Positions 43,107 to 51,770 of a stretch of 64,000 nt of DNA are shown piece by piece (within the stretch, counting starts at the first letter, position 1; every line of letters starts with the position of its first letter). Below the pieces are notes generated by a model. It was given only the letters and a program-made list of their open reading frames with translations, was not told where the DNA came from and did no database searches. The stretch comes from Sneathiellales bacterium (GTDB taxonomy: Bacteria; Pseudomonadota; Alphaproteobacteria; JANQFL01), in the NCBI GenBank assembly GCA_028277845.1, contig JANQFL010000070.1:62001-126000 (forward strand). The letters are read 5' to 3'. Made by a program: the position numbers and the translations under genes.

Positions 43107-44258
43107 ATGGATTTTGACTGGTCGGATGAACAGCTTAACTTTAAGGCCAGAGTTGTTGAGTTTGCGCGTCAGCAACTGAACAACGATACCGTTGAACGTG
43201 ATCGCAACGGTGCTTTCTCCTTGCAGGATTGGAAACGGAGTGCAGCGTTCGGTATTCAACGAATGTCCGTTCCGGCGGCGTATCACCAAGGAGACGAAAC
43301 AGATTTCCTGACCGCCATGCTGGCGATGGAGGGATTGGGATACGGGTGCAGGGACAACGGCCTGACCTTTGCGCTCAACGCGCAGATGTGGACCGTGCAG
43401 TTGCCGATCGTCCACTTTGGTACCGAGGCGCAAAAGGAAAAATACCTGCCCGGCCTCTGTTCCGGCGACTTGATCGGAGCGCATGCGATTACAGAACCCG
43501 ATGCGGGATCGGATGTTTTCAACATACGCACGACGGCGGAAAAGCAACCCGGTGGCGGGTACGTTTTGAATGGCGAAAAGCGTTATATTTCGTTGGCTCC
43601 CATTGCCGACATTGCACTTGTGTTCGCCACCATTGATCCGGACATCGGTAAGTGGGGTATCACGGCTTTTCTCGTCGATCTCAAGGCACCGGGCGTGCGC
43701 ACCGGCCCGGTGCGCGACAAGATGGGCCTGCGCACGGTCCCGATGGGCGATCTCTTTTTTGAGAATGTTCATTTGCCCGAAGAAGCCAGGCTCGGGAAAG
43801 ATGGCACGGGCCTCAGCCTATCCACGAATTCCCTGGAATGGGAGCGCTGCTGCATCCTGGCCAGCCAGCTGGGCGCCATGGAACGGCAGCTGGAAGAGTG
43901 CGTCGCCTTCGCCCGCGACCGCGAGCAGTTCGACCAGCCCATCGGCAAGTTCCAGTCCGTGGCCAACCGGATCGCCGACATGCGCCTGCGGCTCGAAACC
44001 TCGCGCCTGCTTCTCTACAAGGTGGCCTGGCTGAAAAGCGAAGGGCGGCCGGCGATGATGGAGGCAGCGCTGCTGAAACTGCATCTCAGCGAATGCTTCG
44101 TGGACTCGAGCCTCGATGCCATCCGTATCCACGGCGGGCACGGCTATATGAGCGAGGCGGAAATCGAACGCAATCTGCGCGACGGCATCGGCGGCACGAT
44201 CTATGCCGGCACGTCGGATATCCAGCGCAACATCGTGGCCGGTCTGTTGGGCCTGTAG
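43107..44258 (+). CDS. Acyl-CoA-dehydrogenase-like L-prolyl-carrier protein dehydrogenase (PltE/RedW type)
   Basis: 383 aa flavoprotein. Family parts: AHAITEPDAGSDVFNIRTTA, RDREQFDQPIGKFQSVANR, IRIHGGHGYMSEAEIERNLR. The catalytic base is in the isovaleryl-CoA-dehydrogenase position, LEWER (E244/E246), while the usual C-terminal Glu is Ala in IYAGTSDIQR. That combination, plus the following prolyl-type adenylation enzyme and free carrier, marks the enzymes that oxidise prolyl-S-carrier to pyrrole-2-carbonyl-S-carrier in pyoluteorin, undecylprodigiosin and coumermycin pathways. Needs FAD. The 3' neighbour starts after 24 bases. Confidence 0.85.
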   Translation: MDFDWSDEQLNFKARVVEFARQQLNNDTVERDRNGAFSLQDWKRSAAFGIQRMSVPAAYHQGDETDFLTAMLAMEGLGYGCRDNGLTFALNAQMWTVQLPIVHFGTEAQKEKYLPGLCSGDLIGAHAITEPDAGSDVFNIRTTAEKQPGGGYVLNGEKRYISLAPIADIALVFATIDPDIGKWGITAFLVDLKAPGVRTGPVRDKMGLRTVPMGDLFFENVHLPEEARLGKDGTGLSLSTNSLEWERCCILASQLGAMERQLEECVAFARDREQFDQPIGKFQSVANRIADMRLRLETSRLLLYKVAWLKSEGRPAMMEAALLKLHLSECFVDSSLDAIRIHGGHGYMSEAEIERNLRDGIGGTIYAGTSDIQRNIVAGLLGL

Positions 44259-44282
44259 GACAGGGCAGGGGGAAACGGCAGC

Positions 44283-45869
44283 ATGGCTTTCACTTTGCCG
44301 CAACTGGTCGACGAATGGGCGGAACGCACACCCGATGCCGACGCCATCGGCTTCCTCGGCGAACGCCTGACCTACGCCGAGTTGTCCAGGCGCTCCGACG
44401 CTCTGGCGCGCGCCCTAATCGACGCCGGCGTGCGGCGTACCGACCGGGTCGGCATCCACATGGACAAAAACCTGCACACGGCGGTGGCCATGTACGGCAT
44501 CATGAAGGCCGGCGCGGCCTATGTGCCGCTGGACCCCTCGGCGCCGCCGCAACGCACCGCCGGCGTGATAGGGGATTGCGGCATCCGCCACCTGATCACG
44601 GACGACGCCATGGCGGCCGGCCTGCGCGCCATGGCGGATGCGCTGCCGGACGCGATGTGCCTGATCGGCGTCACGCCGGACCGGGGCTTGCCGGGCCGCG
44701 CCATCCCGTGGGACGCGGTCGCCACCCTTGACGGCAGCACCGCCGCCTTGCCCGCCGTGATCGAGAACGATCTCGCCTATATCATTTACACCTCCGGCTC
44801 GACCGGCGTGCCCAAGGGCATCATGCACACCCATCACAGCGGCCTGAGCTTCGCCCGCTGGGCCGTGCGGGAATACGGCTTCCGCAACGACGACCGCTTG
44901 GGCAATCACGCGCCGCTGCATTTCGATCTGTCGATCCTGGACTTCTTCGCCGGTGCCCTGGCCGGCGCCGCCACTGTCTTGATACCGGAGGAATACACCC
45001 GGCTGCCGGCGAGCTACTCGAAACTGATCGCCGATCAGAGGATCACCGTGCTGTTCACGGTGCCGTTCGCCCTGATCCAGTTGCGCACCAAGGGCGTGCT
45101 GCACGACCGCGACCTGGGCGCGTTGCGCTGGATCCTGTTCGGCGGCGAGCCGTTTCCGACCAAGTATCTGCGCAAGCTGATGGCAGACCTGCCCCATGTC
45201 CGGTTCGACAACATCTACGGCCCGGCCGAAGTCAACGGCGTGACCCACTATGTCGTCACATCGGTGGGCGAGGATGACCAGTCCGTGCCCATCGGACCCA
45301 TCGCCGACATCGCCGAGGACCTGGTCGTGGATGACAACGACGAACCGGTCCCGGTGGGCGAAATCGGCGAACTGCTGGTGCGCACGCCGACCATGATGCA
45401 GGGCTATTGGGAGCGGCCTGAACTCAACGCCAAGGCGTTTTACCGGCGGCCCGTCAGCTCGACCTACGATCACGTGTTCTACCGCACCGGCGATCTGGTC
45501 CGCAAAGGCGCCGACGGCATTTTCGAGTTTCTCGGACGCAAGGACCGGCAGGTCAAGGTGCGCGGATACCGCGTCGAGCTGGACGAAACGGAAGCGGCGC
45601 TCGTGGCCGACGAAACCGTCGAGGAAGCGGCGGTGTTCGCCGTGCCGCTGGCGGACGGCACCCAGGAAATCCGCGCGGCCGTCATTCTGAACGGTGCGGC
45701 CGGGGCGACCAAGAACGAGTTGCTGAACGGACTGCGCGACCGCGTGCCCTGGTACGGCCTGCCGGCCGACCTGGTGATCCACGACAGTTTTCCGCGTACT
45801 TCGACGGGCAAGATCGACAGGAAGGTTCTCCGCGCGCAGGCCATGGAGAACATGGAAGAAACGGCATGA
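44283..45869 (+). CDS. Stand-alone adenylation enzyme, L-prolyl-AMP ligase type (PltF/RedM-like)
   Basis: 528 aa single A domain. Core motifs: LAYIIYTSGSTGVPKGIMHT, IYGPAEVNGVTHYVV, FYRTGDLVRKGADG, DRQVKVRGYRVELDE, RTSTGKIDRKVL. HFDLSILDFFAGALAGAATV and the rare GPAEVNGVTHY segment are characteristic of the proline activators that serve pyrrole-forming carriers. It would load L-proline on the carrier protein encoded next. Pocket positions read by eye as D-L-L at the first three. ATP-dependent, cytosolic. Separated by 24 bases from both neighbours, so the three genes form a compact starter set. Confidence 0.85.
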   Translation: MAFTLPQLVDEWAERTPDADAIGFLGERLTYAELSRRSDALARALIDAGVRRTDRVGIHMDKNLHTAVAMYGIMKAGAAYVPLDPSAPPQRTAGVIGDCGIRHLITDDAMAAGLRAMADALPDAMCLIGVTPDRGLPGRAIPWDAVATLDGSTAALPAVIENDLAYIIYTSGSTGVPKGIMHTHHSGLSFARWAVREYGFRNDDRLGNHAPLHFDLSILDFFAGALAGAATVLIPEEYTRLPASYSKLIADQRITVLFTVPFALIQLRTKGVLHDRDLGALRWILFGGEPFPTKYLRKLMADLPHVRFDNIYGPAEVNGVTHYVVTSVGEDDQSVPIGPIADIAEDLVVDDNDEPVPVGEIGELLVRTPTMMQGYWERPELNAKAFYRRPVSSTYDHVFYRTGDLVRKGADGIFEFLGRKDRQVKVRGYRVELDETEAALVADETVEEAAVFAVPLADGTQEIRAAVILNGAAGATKNELLNGLRDRVPWYGLPADLVIHDSFPRTSTGKIDRKVLRAQAMENMEETA

Positions 45870-45893
45870 CCCAATGTTCGACAAGGTGAGAGT

Positions 45894-46166
45894 ATGAGTG
45901 AAGGATCGGTTGCGGCGAAGCTCGGAGAATTCATTTCGGGCGAATTGCTGGGCAACAGGCCCGTGAACGGTGACGACAATCTGTTGGCCGCCGGCATGGT
46001 CAGTTCGCTGGGCATGGTACGGCTTGTCGCCTACATCCTCGACACCTTCGGCTACGACGTCCCGCCCGAGGACTTCACCATCGAGAATTTTCGCACCATC
46101 AACGACCTCGACGCCTATCTTCAGCAGGCGCTGAACGGGGAAGGGGCGGCGGCCGATGCCCCTTGA
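45894..46166 (+). CDS. Free-standing peptidyl carrier protein for the pyrrole starter (PltL/RedO type)
   Basis: 90 aa acyl-carrier fold. The phosphopantetheine Ser is S38 in GMVSSLGMV, where a Ser replaces the usual Asp of DSL. Ends LDAYLQQAL as in PltL-type carriers. It would carry prolyl, then pyrrole-2-carbonyl, and hand it to the C domain of the next protein. Its stop lies 11 bases inside the next gene, an overlap consistent with stoichiometric coupling of starter carrier and first elongation module. Confidence 0.87.
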   Translation: MSEGSVAAKLGEFISGELLGNRPVNGDDNLLAAGMVSSLGMVRLVAYILDTFGYDVPPEDFTIENFRTINDLDAYLQQALNGEGAAADAP

Positions 46167-49100
46167 GCAGGAAAGCAGCCTCGCCGATCTGTCCAATCTG
46201 ACCCACAGTCAGGTGCTGATTTGGACGGGGCAGCTTTTGGCTCCGGACGACCCGCTATACAACATGGTGCTGGCGTTCCGCATCGGTGGCGCAGTGGATC
46301 CGGTCGTTTTCCAACAGGCCTTTCAGCGGCTGGTGGACGACTGCGATGTCTTGCGGACGGTGATCACGACCGAGAAGGGGGTTCCGCAGCAGCGGGTGCT
46401 GCCGGAGTTCGCCTACGCGGTGCCGCTTATCGATTTCAGCCAGGATGCCGCCCCGGAGCAACGCTATGCCGAGTGGCTCGCGCGCAGCAAGCAGCGCACA
46501 TTCGATCTGTCGCGCTGTCATTTCGATACGGCACTCGTCAAGTTGGGTGATGACGACTTCGTCTGGTATCTGAACCAGCATCATGTCCTGACGGACGCGT
46601 GGTCCGTGTCCGTGCTGTACCGGAAAATGCAGCACTATTACGGGCTGGCGCGGCAGGGCAGGCTGGACCAGGCCGAACCGCTGCCGGCGTATCAGGATTA
46701 CGTTGCGCAGGACCGCCGGGACCGCCGGTCGGACCGGTACGCCAAGGCACAGGCCTTTTGGTCGGAGAAACTCAAAACGCCGGTGCCGCCGTCCAGCTTC
46801 TACCGCAGGCGCGGCAGCACGCGCAGTGGCCGGACCGTCCGGATCCCGTGCCGTTTGGGTGCGGAGCGAACGCGGCGGGTGCGTGCACTGACCGGGGACC
46901 GCGCATTCCAAGCCTTTACCCCGGATTTGGCGCTGTTCCAGATCTTCGCCACCGTGCTGTTCGCCTATCTGCACCGGCTGAGCGGACAGCGCGCCGTTTC
47001 CATCGGGGCGCCGGCCCACAACCGCACCACGGCGGAGCAACAGGAATCGGCCGGGCTGTTCATCGAAGTGTTTCCGTTGTCGGCCGAAATCGGGGAGGCG
47101 GACAGTTTCGCCGATTTGTACAGGACGGTCTCGGCGGACGCCCGGCATTTCCTGCTCAACGCGGTACCGGGCACCGGCGGAGCGGAGACCAATCGCGCTT
47201 TCGACGTGATTCTCAATTACATCACTGCCCGCTTCGGCGACTTCGACGGACTGCCCATGCGTTCCGAATGGGTCCATGCCGATCATGGCGACGCCAATCA
47301 TCTGCTGCGGCTGCAAGTGCAGGACTTCGATCAGACGGAAGATCTCGAACTGTATTTCGACCTCAACGAAGCGGTCTTCGTGAACGCGGAACGGCAATGG
47401 GTGGGCGATCATTTCCTGCGCTTGCTGGACGCGCTGCTCGACGACCCCGACACCGAGATCGCGTCCGTGCCGCTGTTGTCCGACGATGAATTCGGCCGGT
47501 TCGAGAGCGAAGTGAACGCGTCGCCGGACGTGCCGCCCGAAGGCGAGACGGTGATACAGATGTTCGAGGCGCAGGTAGCGAAAACGCCGCAGGCGACGGC
47601 ACTGAGGTGTGAGGACGCTGCCCTCACATATCAGGACCTCAACGCGCGCGCCAACCGCGTCGCCCACGACCTGAGCGGTCGCGGGATTGGTCCCGGCAAT
47701 ACAGCGGCCATTTCGATGATGCGGTCGGTGGATATGGTGGTGGCGATATTCGGCGTCCTGAAAAGCGGCGCCGCCTACGTGCCGGTGGACCCGGGATATC
47801 CCGCCGACAGGGTCGCCTATTTGCTGGAAAACTCGGGCGCCGACCTGATCATCGTCGACGACCATGCCGCCGGCATGATCCCCGCCATCGACGTGCCGGT
47901 GGCCAAGCTCGCCGATTTGGGAGACGTAGGCGATGCGGCCGCCACCGGCAATCCGCCAAACCGGGCGGGCTCCGATGACACGGCATACGTCATGTATACG
48001 TCCGGATCGACCGGGCGGCCCAAGGGTGTTGCCATCGGCCATGACGGGTTGGCCAATTACGTATCCTGGTGCAAGCGATTCTATCTGCGGGGCGACGTGC
48101 TCGATTTTCCCTTGTTCACGTCGTTCTCGTTCGACCTGACCGTCACGTCACTTTATGTCCCGCTGGTTTCGGGCGGCACGCTGGTCGTCTATCCCGAACA
48201 TCCGGACCGGCGTGACGTGGACGTGCAGAAAGTCGTGGAAGACAACGCCGTCGATATCGTCAAGCTGACTCCGGCACACCTGTCCGTCGTTCAGAACACG
48301 GATTTCAGCACCTCGAGAATCCGCGCGCTGATCGTCGGCGGGGAAGATTTCAAATCCGATCTCGCCCGGATCATCAACCGGCGCTTCGGTGGTGACGTTG
48401 AAATCTACAACGAATACGGCCCGACCGAGGCCACCGTCGCCTGCGCCATCCATCGTTTCGACCGCGACGACGATACCGGGTCCTCGGTTCCCATCGGCCG
48501 GTCCATCGACAACCTGCAGGCCTATGTTCTGGATGCGGCGCGCCATCCGGTTCCTCAGGGCGTGACGGGCGAGATCCATATCGGCGGCGCCGGCGTGGCG
48601 AAAGGCTATGTCAACAACGCGGATGAGACAGCGGAGCGGTTCGTCGCGAACCCGTTTCGGCCGGGACAGCGCCTGTACAAGACGGGAGATCTCGGACGGT
48701 GGAACCCCGACGGCCGGCTGGACTACCTCGGACGCGCGGACACCCAGGTCAAGATCCGCGGCATCCGCATGGAACTGACCGAAATCGAGGGCGCCATACT
48801 GACCCATCCCGACGTATCCGAAACGGCCGCCGCTGTTTTCGAGCAGCGGCAATCTCCGTTACGCGCCGAAGAACAGGACTACTGCGTCCGCTGCGGTTTG
48901 TCGGGCAATCATCCCAGTGCGCAACTCGACGGGGATTGTCTTTGCCGATTGTGCCGGGTGTTCGAGAGCCAACGCGATCTGGCGATGGACTATTTCGGAA
49001 CCATGAACGAGTTGCGGTCCATCGCGCAAGACGTGAAGGCCTCCGCCCAGGGTCCGCACGACTGCATCATGCTGCTGAGCGGCGGCAAGGACAGCACATA

Positions 49101-51756
49101 CGCGCTATGCCAGCTGGTCGACCTGGGCCTGAAGCCGCTGGTCTTCTTTCTCGATAACGGCTTCATATCCGACGGTGCGAAGGCCAATATCCGCCGTATC
49201 GTCGACCAGTTGGGCCTGGATCTGCATGTCGGATCGACACCCGCCATGAACGACATATTCGTCGACAGCCTGAAACGGTTCAGCGACGTCTGCGACGGAT
49301 GCTTCAAGACCATCTACACGTTGAGCATGAACCTGGCGCGCGAGAAGGGCATCCGGTACATCTTCACCGGTTTGTCGCGCGGCCAGATCTTCGATACCCG
49401 GGTCGCGGATTTCTTCAATCAGCGGATCTTCGATCCCGATGAAATCGACCGCATGGTGATCGAGGCGCGCAAGGCGTACCACCGCATGGATGATGTGCCG
49501 TGCCGGAAACTGGACGTCGCGATGTTCAAGGACGATGCGGTGTTCGAAGAAATCCGCTTCGTCGATTTCTACCGCTACAGCGATGTATCGCTGGAAGGTA
49601 TTTTTGACTACCTCGACACCAAGGTGCCTTGGATCCGTCCGCTGGATACGGGCCGGTCCACCAACTGCCTGATCAACAAGGCCGGTATCCATGTTCACAC
49701 CAACGAACGGCGGTTCCACAACTACTCGTCGCCCTACAGTTGGGATGTCCGGCTGGGACACAAGAAAAGGGACGAGGCGCTTGCGGAACTGCAGGACGAC
49801 ATTGCGCCGGCCGAGGTGTACGACATCCTCCAGACCATAGGGTACCGAAGCGAAATCGCGGCCGCCGAGGACAAGCGACTGGTGGCCTACTATGTATCGC
49901 CGGTTCGGCTGCCCGCCGGGGAACTGGAGCGTCATCTGGCCGCCAAGCTCCCATCCGAATTCGTGCCCAAGGACTTCGTCCGGCTCGACAGCCTTCCTCT
50001 GACCGCCAATGGAAAGGTCGATCGCAGGGCACTGCCCGAGCCGGATGACGGGACCGGCGAACGGCCGGGCACGTTTATCGCCCCGGGCACGGAGACCGAA
50101 AAGGCCCTGGCCAGGATCTGGCGGCAGGTTCTGGGCTTGGATGATATCGGTATCCACGACGATTTCTTTGCCCTGGGGGGCGATTCGATTCACGGCATTC
50201 AGATCGTCAACCAGGCGCGGCGTGTCGGCCTGACGATCAATCCGCAACAAATCTTCGATCATCCCACCATTGCCGAGCTGGCCGCCGCCGCCGGGTCGGT
50301 GGCCGTCCGGCAGGCCGAGCAGGGCGCGGTCACCGGCCTCGTCGCACTGACACCGGCGCAGCGCCGGTTTTTCGATCAGCACGGTCCCGATCCCGAACCG
50401 TACAGCCAGGCCGTTTTGCTCGAAATCGAAGACGGCCTGGATATCGCGACGCTTGAAAACGCCATCCGTGAGGTCCTCGTCCATCATGATGGCCTACGAT
50501 GCAGTTTTTCGCGTACGGAATTGGGATGGCATGGTGTGCTGCATGACATCGACACGGCCGCGATTGCCATCGATTGGGTCGACCTGATCGGAACGCCGCC
50601 GGATGGGATCAGGGCCGCCATCGACCGGCATGCCCGGTCGGTCCACAAGACCCTCGACATCGGTGCGGCACCACTGTTCCGGGCGTGCCGTTTTTCGACG
50701 CCGGAAGGCGGCCCCGACTTGCTTCTCTTCATCGTCCATCACCTTGTGATCGACGGATTGTCCTGGCGGATCATGCTCGAAGACCTGGAAACGGCCTGCG
50801 AACAACTGATCGCGGGGCGCCGGGTCCGGCTGCCGGCCAAAACGGCATCACAGAAGGACTGGACCGAGGCTTTGCAGGACTACGCCTTTTCGGACGAACT
50901 GCGGGAGGAAACAGCCTATTGGACCAACACCACCGACGTGAATGCGGCGCTTCCGGGCCAATTGCCCCCGGGAACAGTCGACCGGCACGTGGAAGCGAGC
51001 ACCGTTTCCGCCGCCCTGACCAGGGATGAGACCCGTCAACTGATACACGATCTGCCGCAAGCCCTGGATATCCGCCTGCCCGAGGTTTTGGCGACGGCCT
51101 TGGCGCAGTCCTTCGCGGACTGGGCGGGCAGGGATGGCATCCTTGCCGATTTTGAAGGCCATGGCCGGGAGGCGATCGCCGACGGCCTGGATCTTCTGCG
51201 CTCGGTCGGATGGTTCACGTCCGTGTATCCCGTTGGCCTGCAATTGGGGCACTGCACCGGGTCCGTAGCGGCGATGAATGCGGTCAAGCGGCAGTTCCGG
51301 TCCGTTCCGAACCGGGGCATCGGGTATGGCGTGTTGCGTTACCTGGCGGGTGACAACGGAGCCCGCACCGCGCTGGAGCAACGCCCACAAGCGGACCTTT
51401 TGTTCAATTTCCTTGGCCACTGGGACAAAACGATTTCGGCGGAATCCAGGTTCCGGTTCACCGGGCCGGTTTATGTGTATTGGGGAGACGACAGCCGGCG
51501 CGCCTATGCGCTGGAGGCCAATGCGGCGGTGTTTGACGGCGCGTTCGTCATCGACTGGACGTTCAACGAGCGGCGTCACGCGCGCGCCGAGATCGAACGG
51601 TTTTCCGATACCTACATGCACCATCTGCGCCGCTTGATTGCCGACGGTGTGCGGGGAAGCGCCGAGGACCGGGCGGAGCCGGATTTCTCGCACGCCGACC
51701 TCGATGAACAGGGAATGGCCGATGTGCTCGCAGAATTCGGTCAGGACGCGGATTGA
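46156..51756 (+). CDS. NRPS elongation module C - A (interrupted by a PP-loop ATPase domain) - T - E
   Basis: 1866 aa. C ~15-430 (HHVLTDAWS, H142/H143, D147). A core ~463-890: YTSGSTGRPKGVAIGH, IYNEYGPTEATVACA, YKTGDLGRWNPDGR, QVKIRGIRMELTEIE. Residues ~905-1235 are a foreign domain: zinc-ribbon-like CVRCGL...CLCRLC, PP-loop SGGKDST (975-981), CDGC (1046-1049). A9-A10 resumes ~1240 with LPLTANGKVDRR. T: Ser1344 in LGGDSIHG. E ~1390-1800: HHLVIDGLSW, FEGHGREA, VGWFTSVYPV. Pocket by eye D-L-T-K-I-G-E-V-A, close to asparagine codes. The insert resembles N-acetyl-sugar amidotransferases (WbpG), which convert an amide into an amidine. Accepts pyrrole-carbonyl and yields a D-residue. Confidence 0.9.
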   Translation: MPLEQESSLADLSNLTHSQVLIWTGQLLAPDDPLYNMVLAFRIGGAVDPVVFQQAFQRLVDDCDVLRTVITTEKGVPQQRVLPEFAYAVPLIDFSQDAAPEQRYAEWLARSKQRTFDLSRCHFDTALVKLGDDDFVWYLNQHHVLTDAWSVSVLYRKMQHYYGLARQGRLDQAEPLPAYQDYVAQDRRDRRSDRYAKAQAFWSEKLKTPVPPSSFYRRRGSTRSGRTVRIPCRLGAERTRRVRALTGDRAFQAFTPDLALFQIFATVLFAYLHRLSGQRAVSIGAPAHNRTTAEQQESAGLFIEVFPLSAEIGEADSFADLYRTVSADARHFLLNAVPGTGGAETNRAFDVILNYITARFGDFDGLPMRSEWVHADHGDANHLLRLQVQDFDQTEDLELYFDLNEAVFVNAERQWVGDHFLRLLDALLDDPDTEIASVPLLSDDEFGRFESEVNASPDVPPEGETVIQMFEAQVAKTPQATALRCEDAALTYQDLNARANRVAHDLSGRGIGPGNTAAISMMRSVDMVVAIFGVLKSGAAYVPVDPGYPADRVAYLLENSGADLIIVDDHAAGMIPAIDVPVAKLADLGDVGDAAATGNPPNRAGSDDTAYVMYTSGSTGRPKGVAIGHDGLANYVSWCKRFYLRGDVLDFPLFTSFSFDLTVTSLYVPLVSGGTLVVYPEHPDRRDVDVQKVVEDNAVDIVKLTPAHLSVVQNTDFSTSRIRALIVGGEDFKSDLARIINRRFGGDVEIYNEYGPTEATVACAIHRFDRDDDTGSSVPIGRSIDNLQAYVLDAARHPVPQGVTGEIHIGGAGVAKGYVNNADETAERFVANPFRPGQRLYKTGDLGRWNPDGRLDYLGRADTQVKIRGIRMELTEIEGAILTHPDVSETAAAVFEQRQSPLRAEEQDYCVRCGLSGNHPSAQLDGDCLCRLCRVFESQRDLAMDYFGTMNELRSIAQDVKASAQGPHDCIMLLSGGKDSTYALCQLVDLGLKPLVFFLDNGFISDGAKANIRRIVDQLGLDLHVGSTPAMNDIFVDSLKRFSDVCDGCFKTIYTLSMNLAREKGIRYIFTGLSRGQIFDTRVADFFNQRIFDPDEIDRMVIEARKAYHRMDDVPCRKLDVAMFKDDAVFEEIRFVDFYRYSDVSLEGIFDYLDTKVPWIRPLDTGRSTNCLINKAGIHVHTNERRFHNYSSPYSWDVRLGHKKRDEALAELQDDIAPAEVYDILQTIGYRSEIAAAEDKRLVAYYVSPVRLPAGELERHLAAKLPSEFVPKDFVRLDSLPLTANGKVDRRALPEPDDGTGERPGTFIAPGTETEKALARIWRQVLGLDDIGIHDDFFALGGDSIHGIQIVNQARRVGLTINPQQIFDHPTIAELAAAAGSVAVRQAEQGAVTGLVALTPAQRRFFDQHGPDPEPYSQAVLLEIEDGLDIATLENAIREVLVHHDGLRCSFSRTELGWHGVLHDIDTAAIAIDWVDLIGTPPDGIRAAIDRHARSVHKTLDIGAAPLFRACRFSTPEGGPDLLLFIVHHLVIDGLSWRIMLEDLETACEQLIAGRRVRLPAKTASQKDWTEALQDYAFSDELREETAYWTNTTDVNAALPGQLPPGTVDRHVEASTVSAALTRDETRQLIHDLPQALDIRLPEVLATALAQSFADWAGRDGILADFEGHGREAIADGLDLLRSVGWFTSVYPVGLQLGHCTGSVAAMNAVKRQFRSVPNRGIGYGVLRYLAGDNGARTALEQRPQADLLFNFLGHWDKTISAESRFRFTGPVYVYWGDDSRRAYALEANAAVFDGAFVIDWTFNERRHARAEIERFSDTYMHHLRRLIADGVRGSAEDRAEPDFSHADLDEQGMADVLAEFGQDAD

Positions 51757-51770
51757 CGGGGCGGCGGGAC

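Noticed and set aside
48870-49860. The embedded domain as a methyltransferase or asparagine synthetase
   Set aside because: It has no SAM-binding loop; the SGGKDST PP-loop with zinc-ribbon cysteines fits the N-acetyl-sugar amidotransferase type better than AsnB, and it lacks a glutaminase domain.
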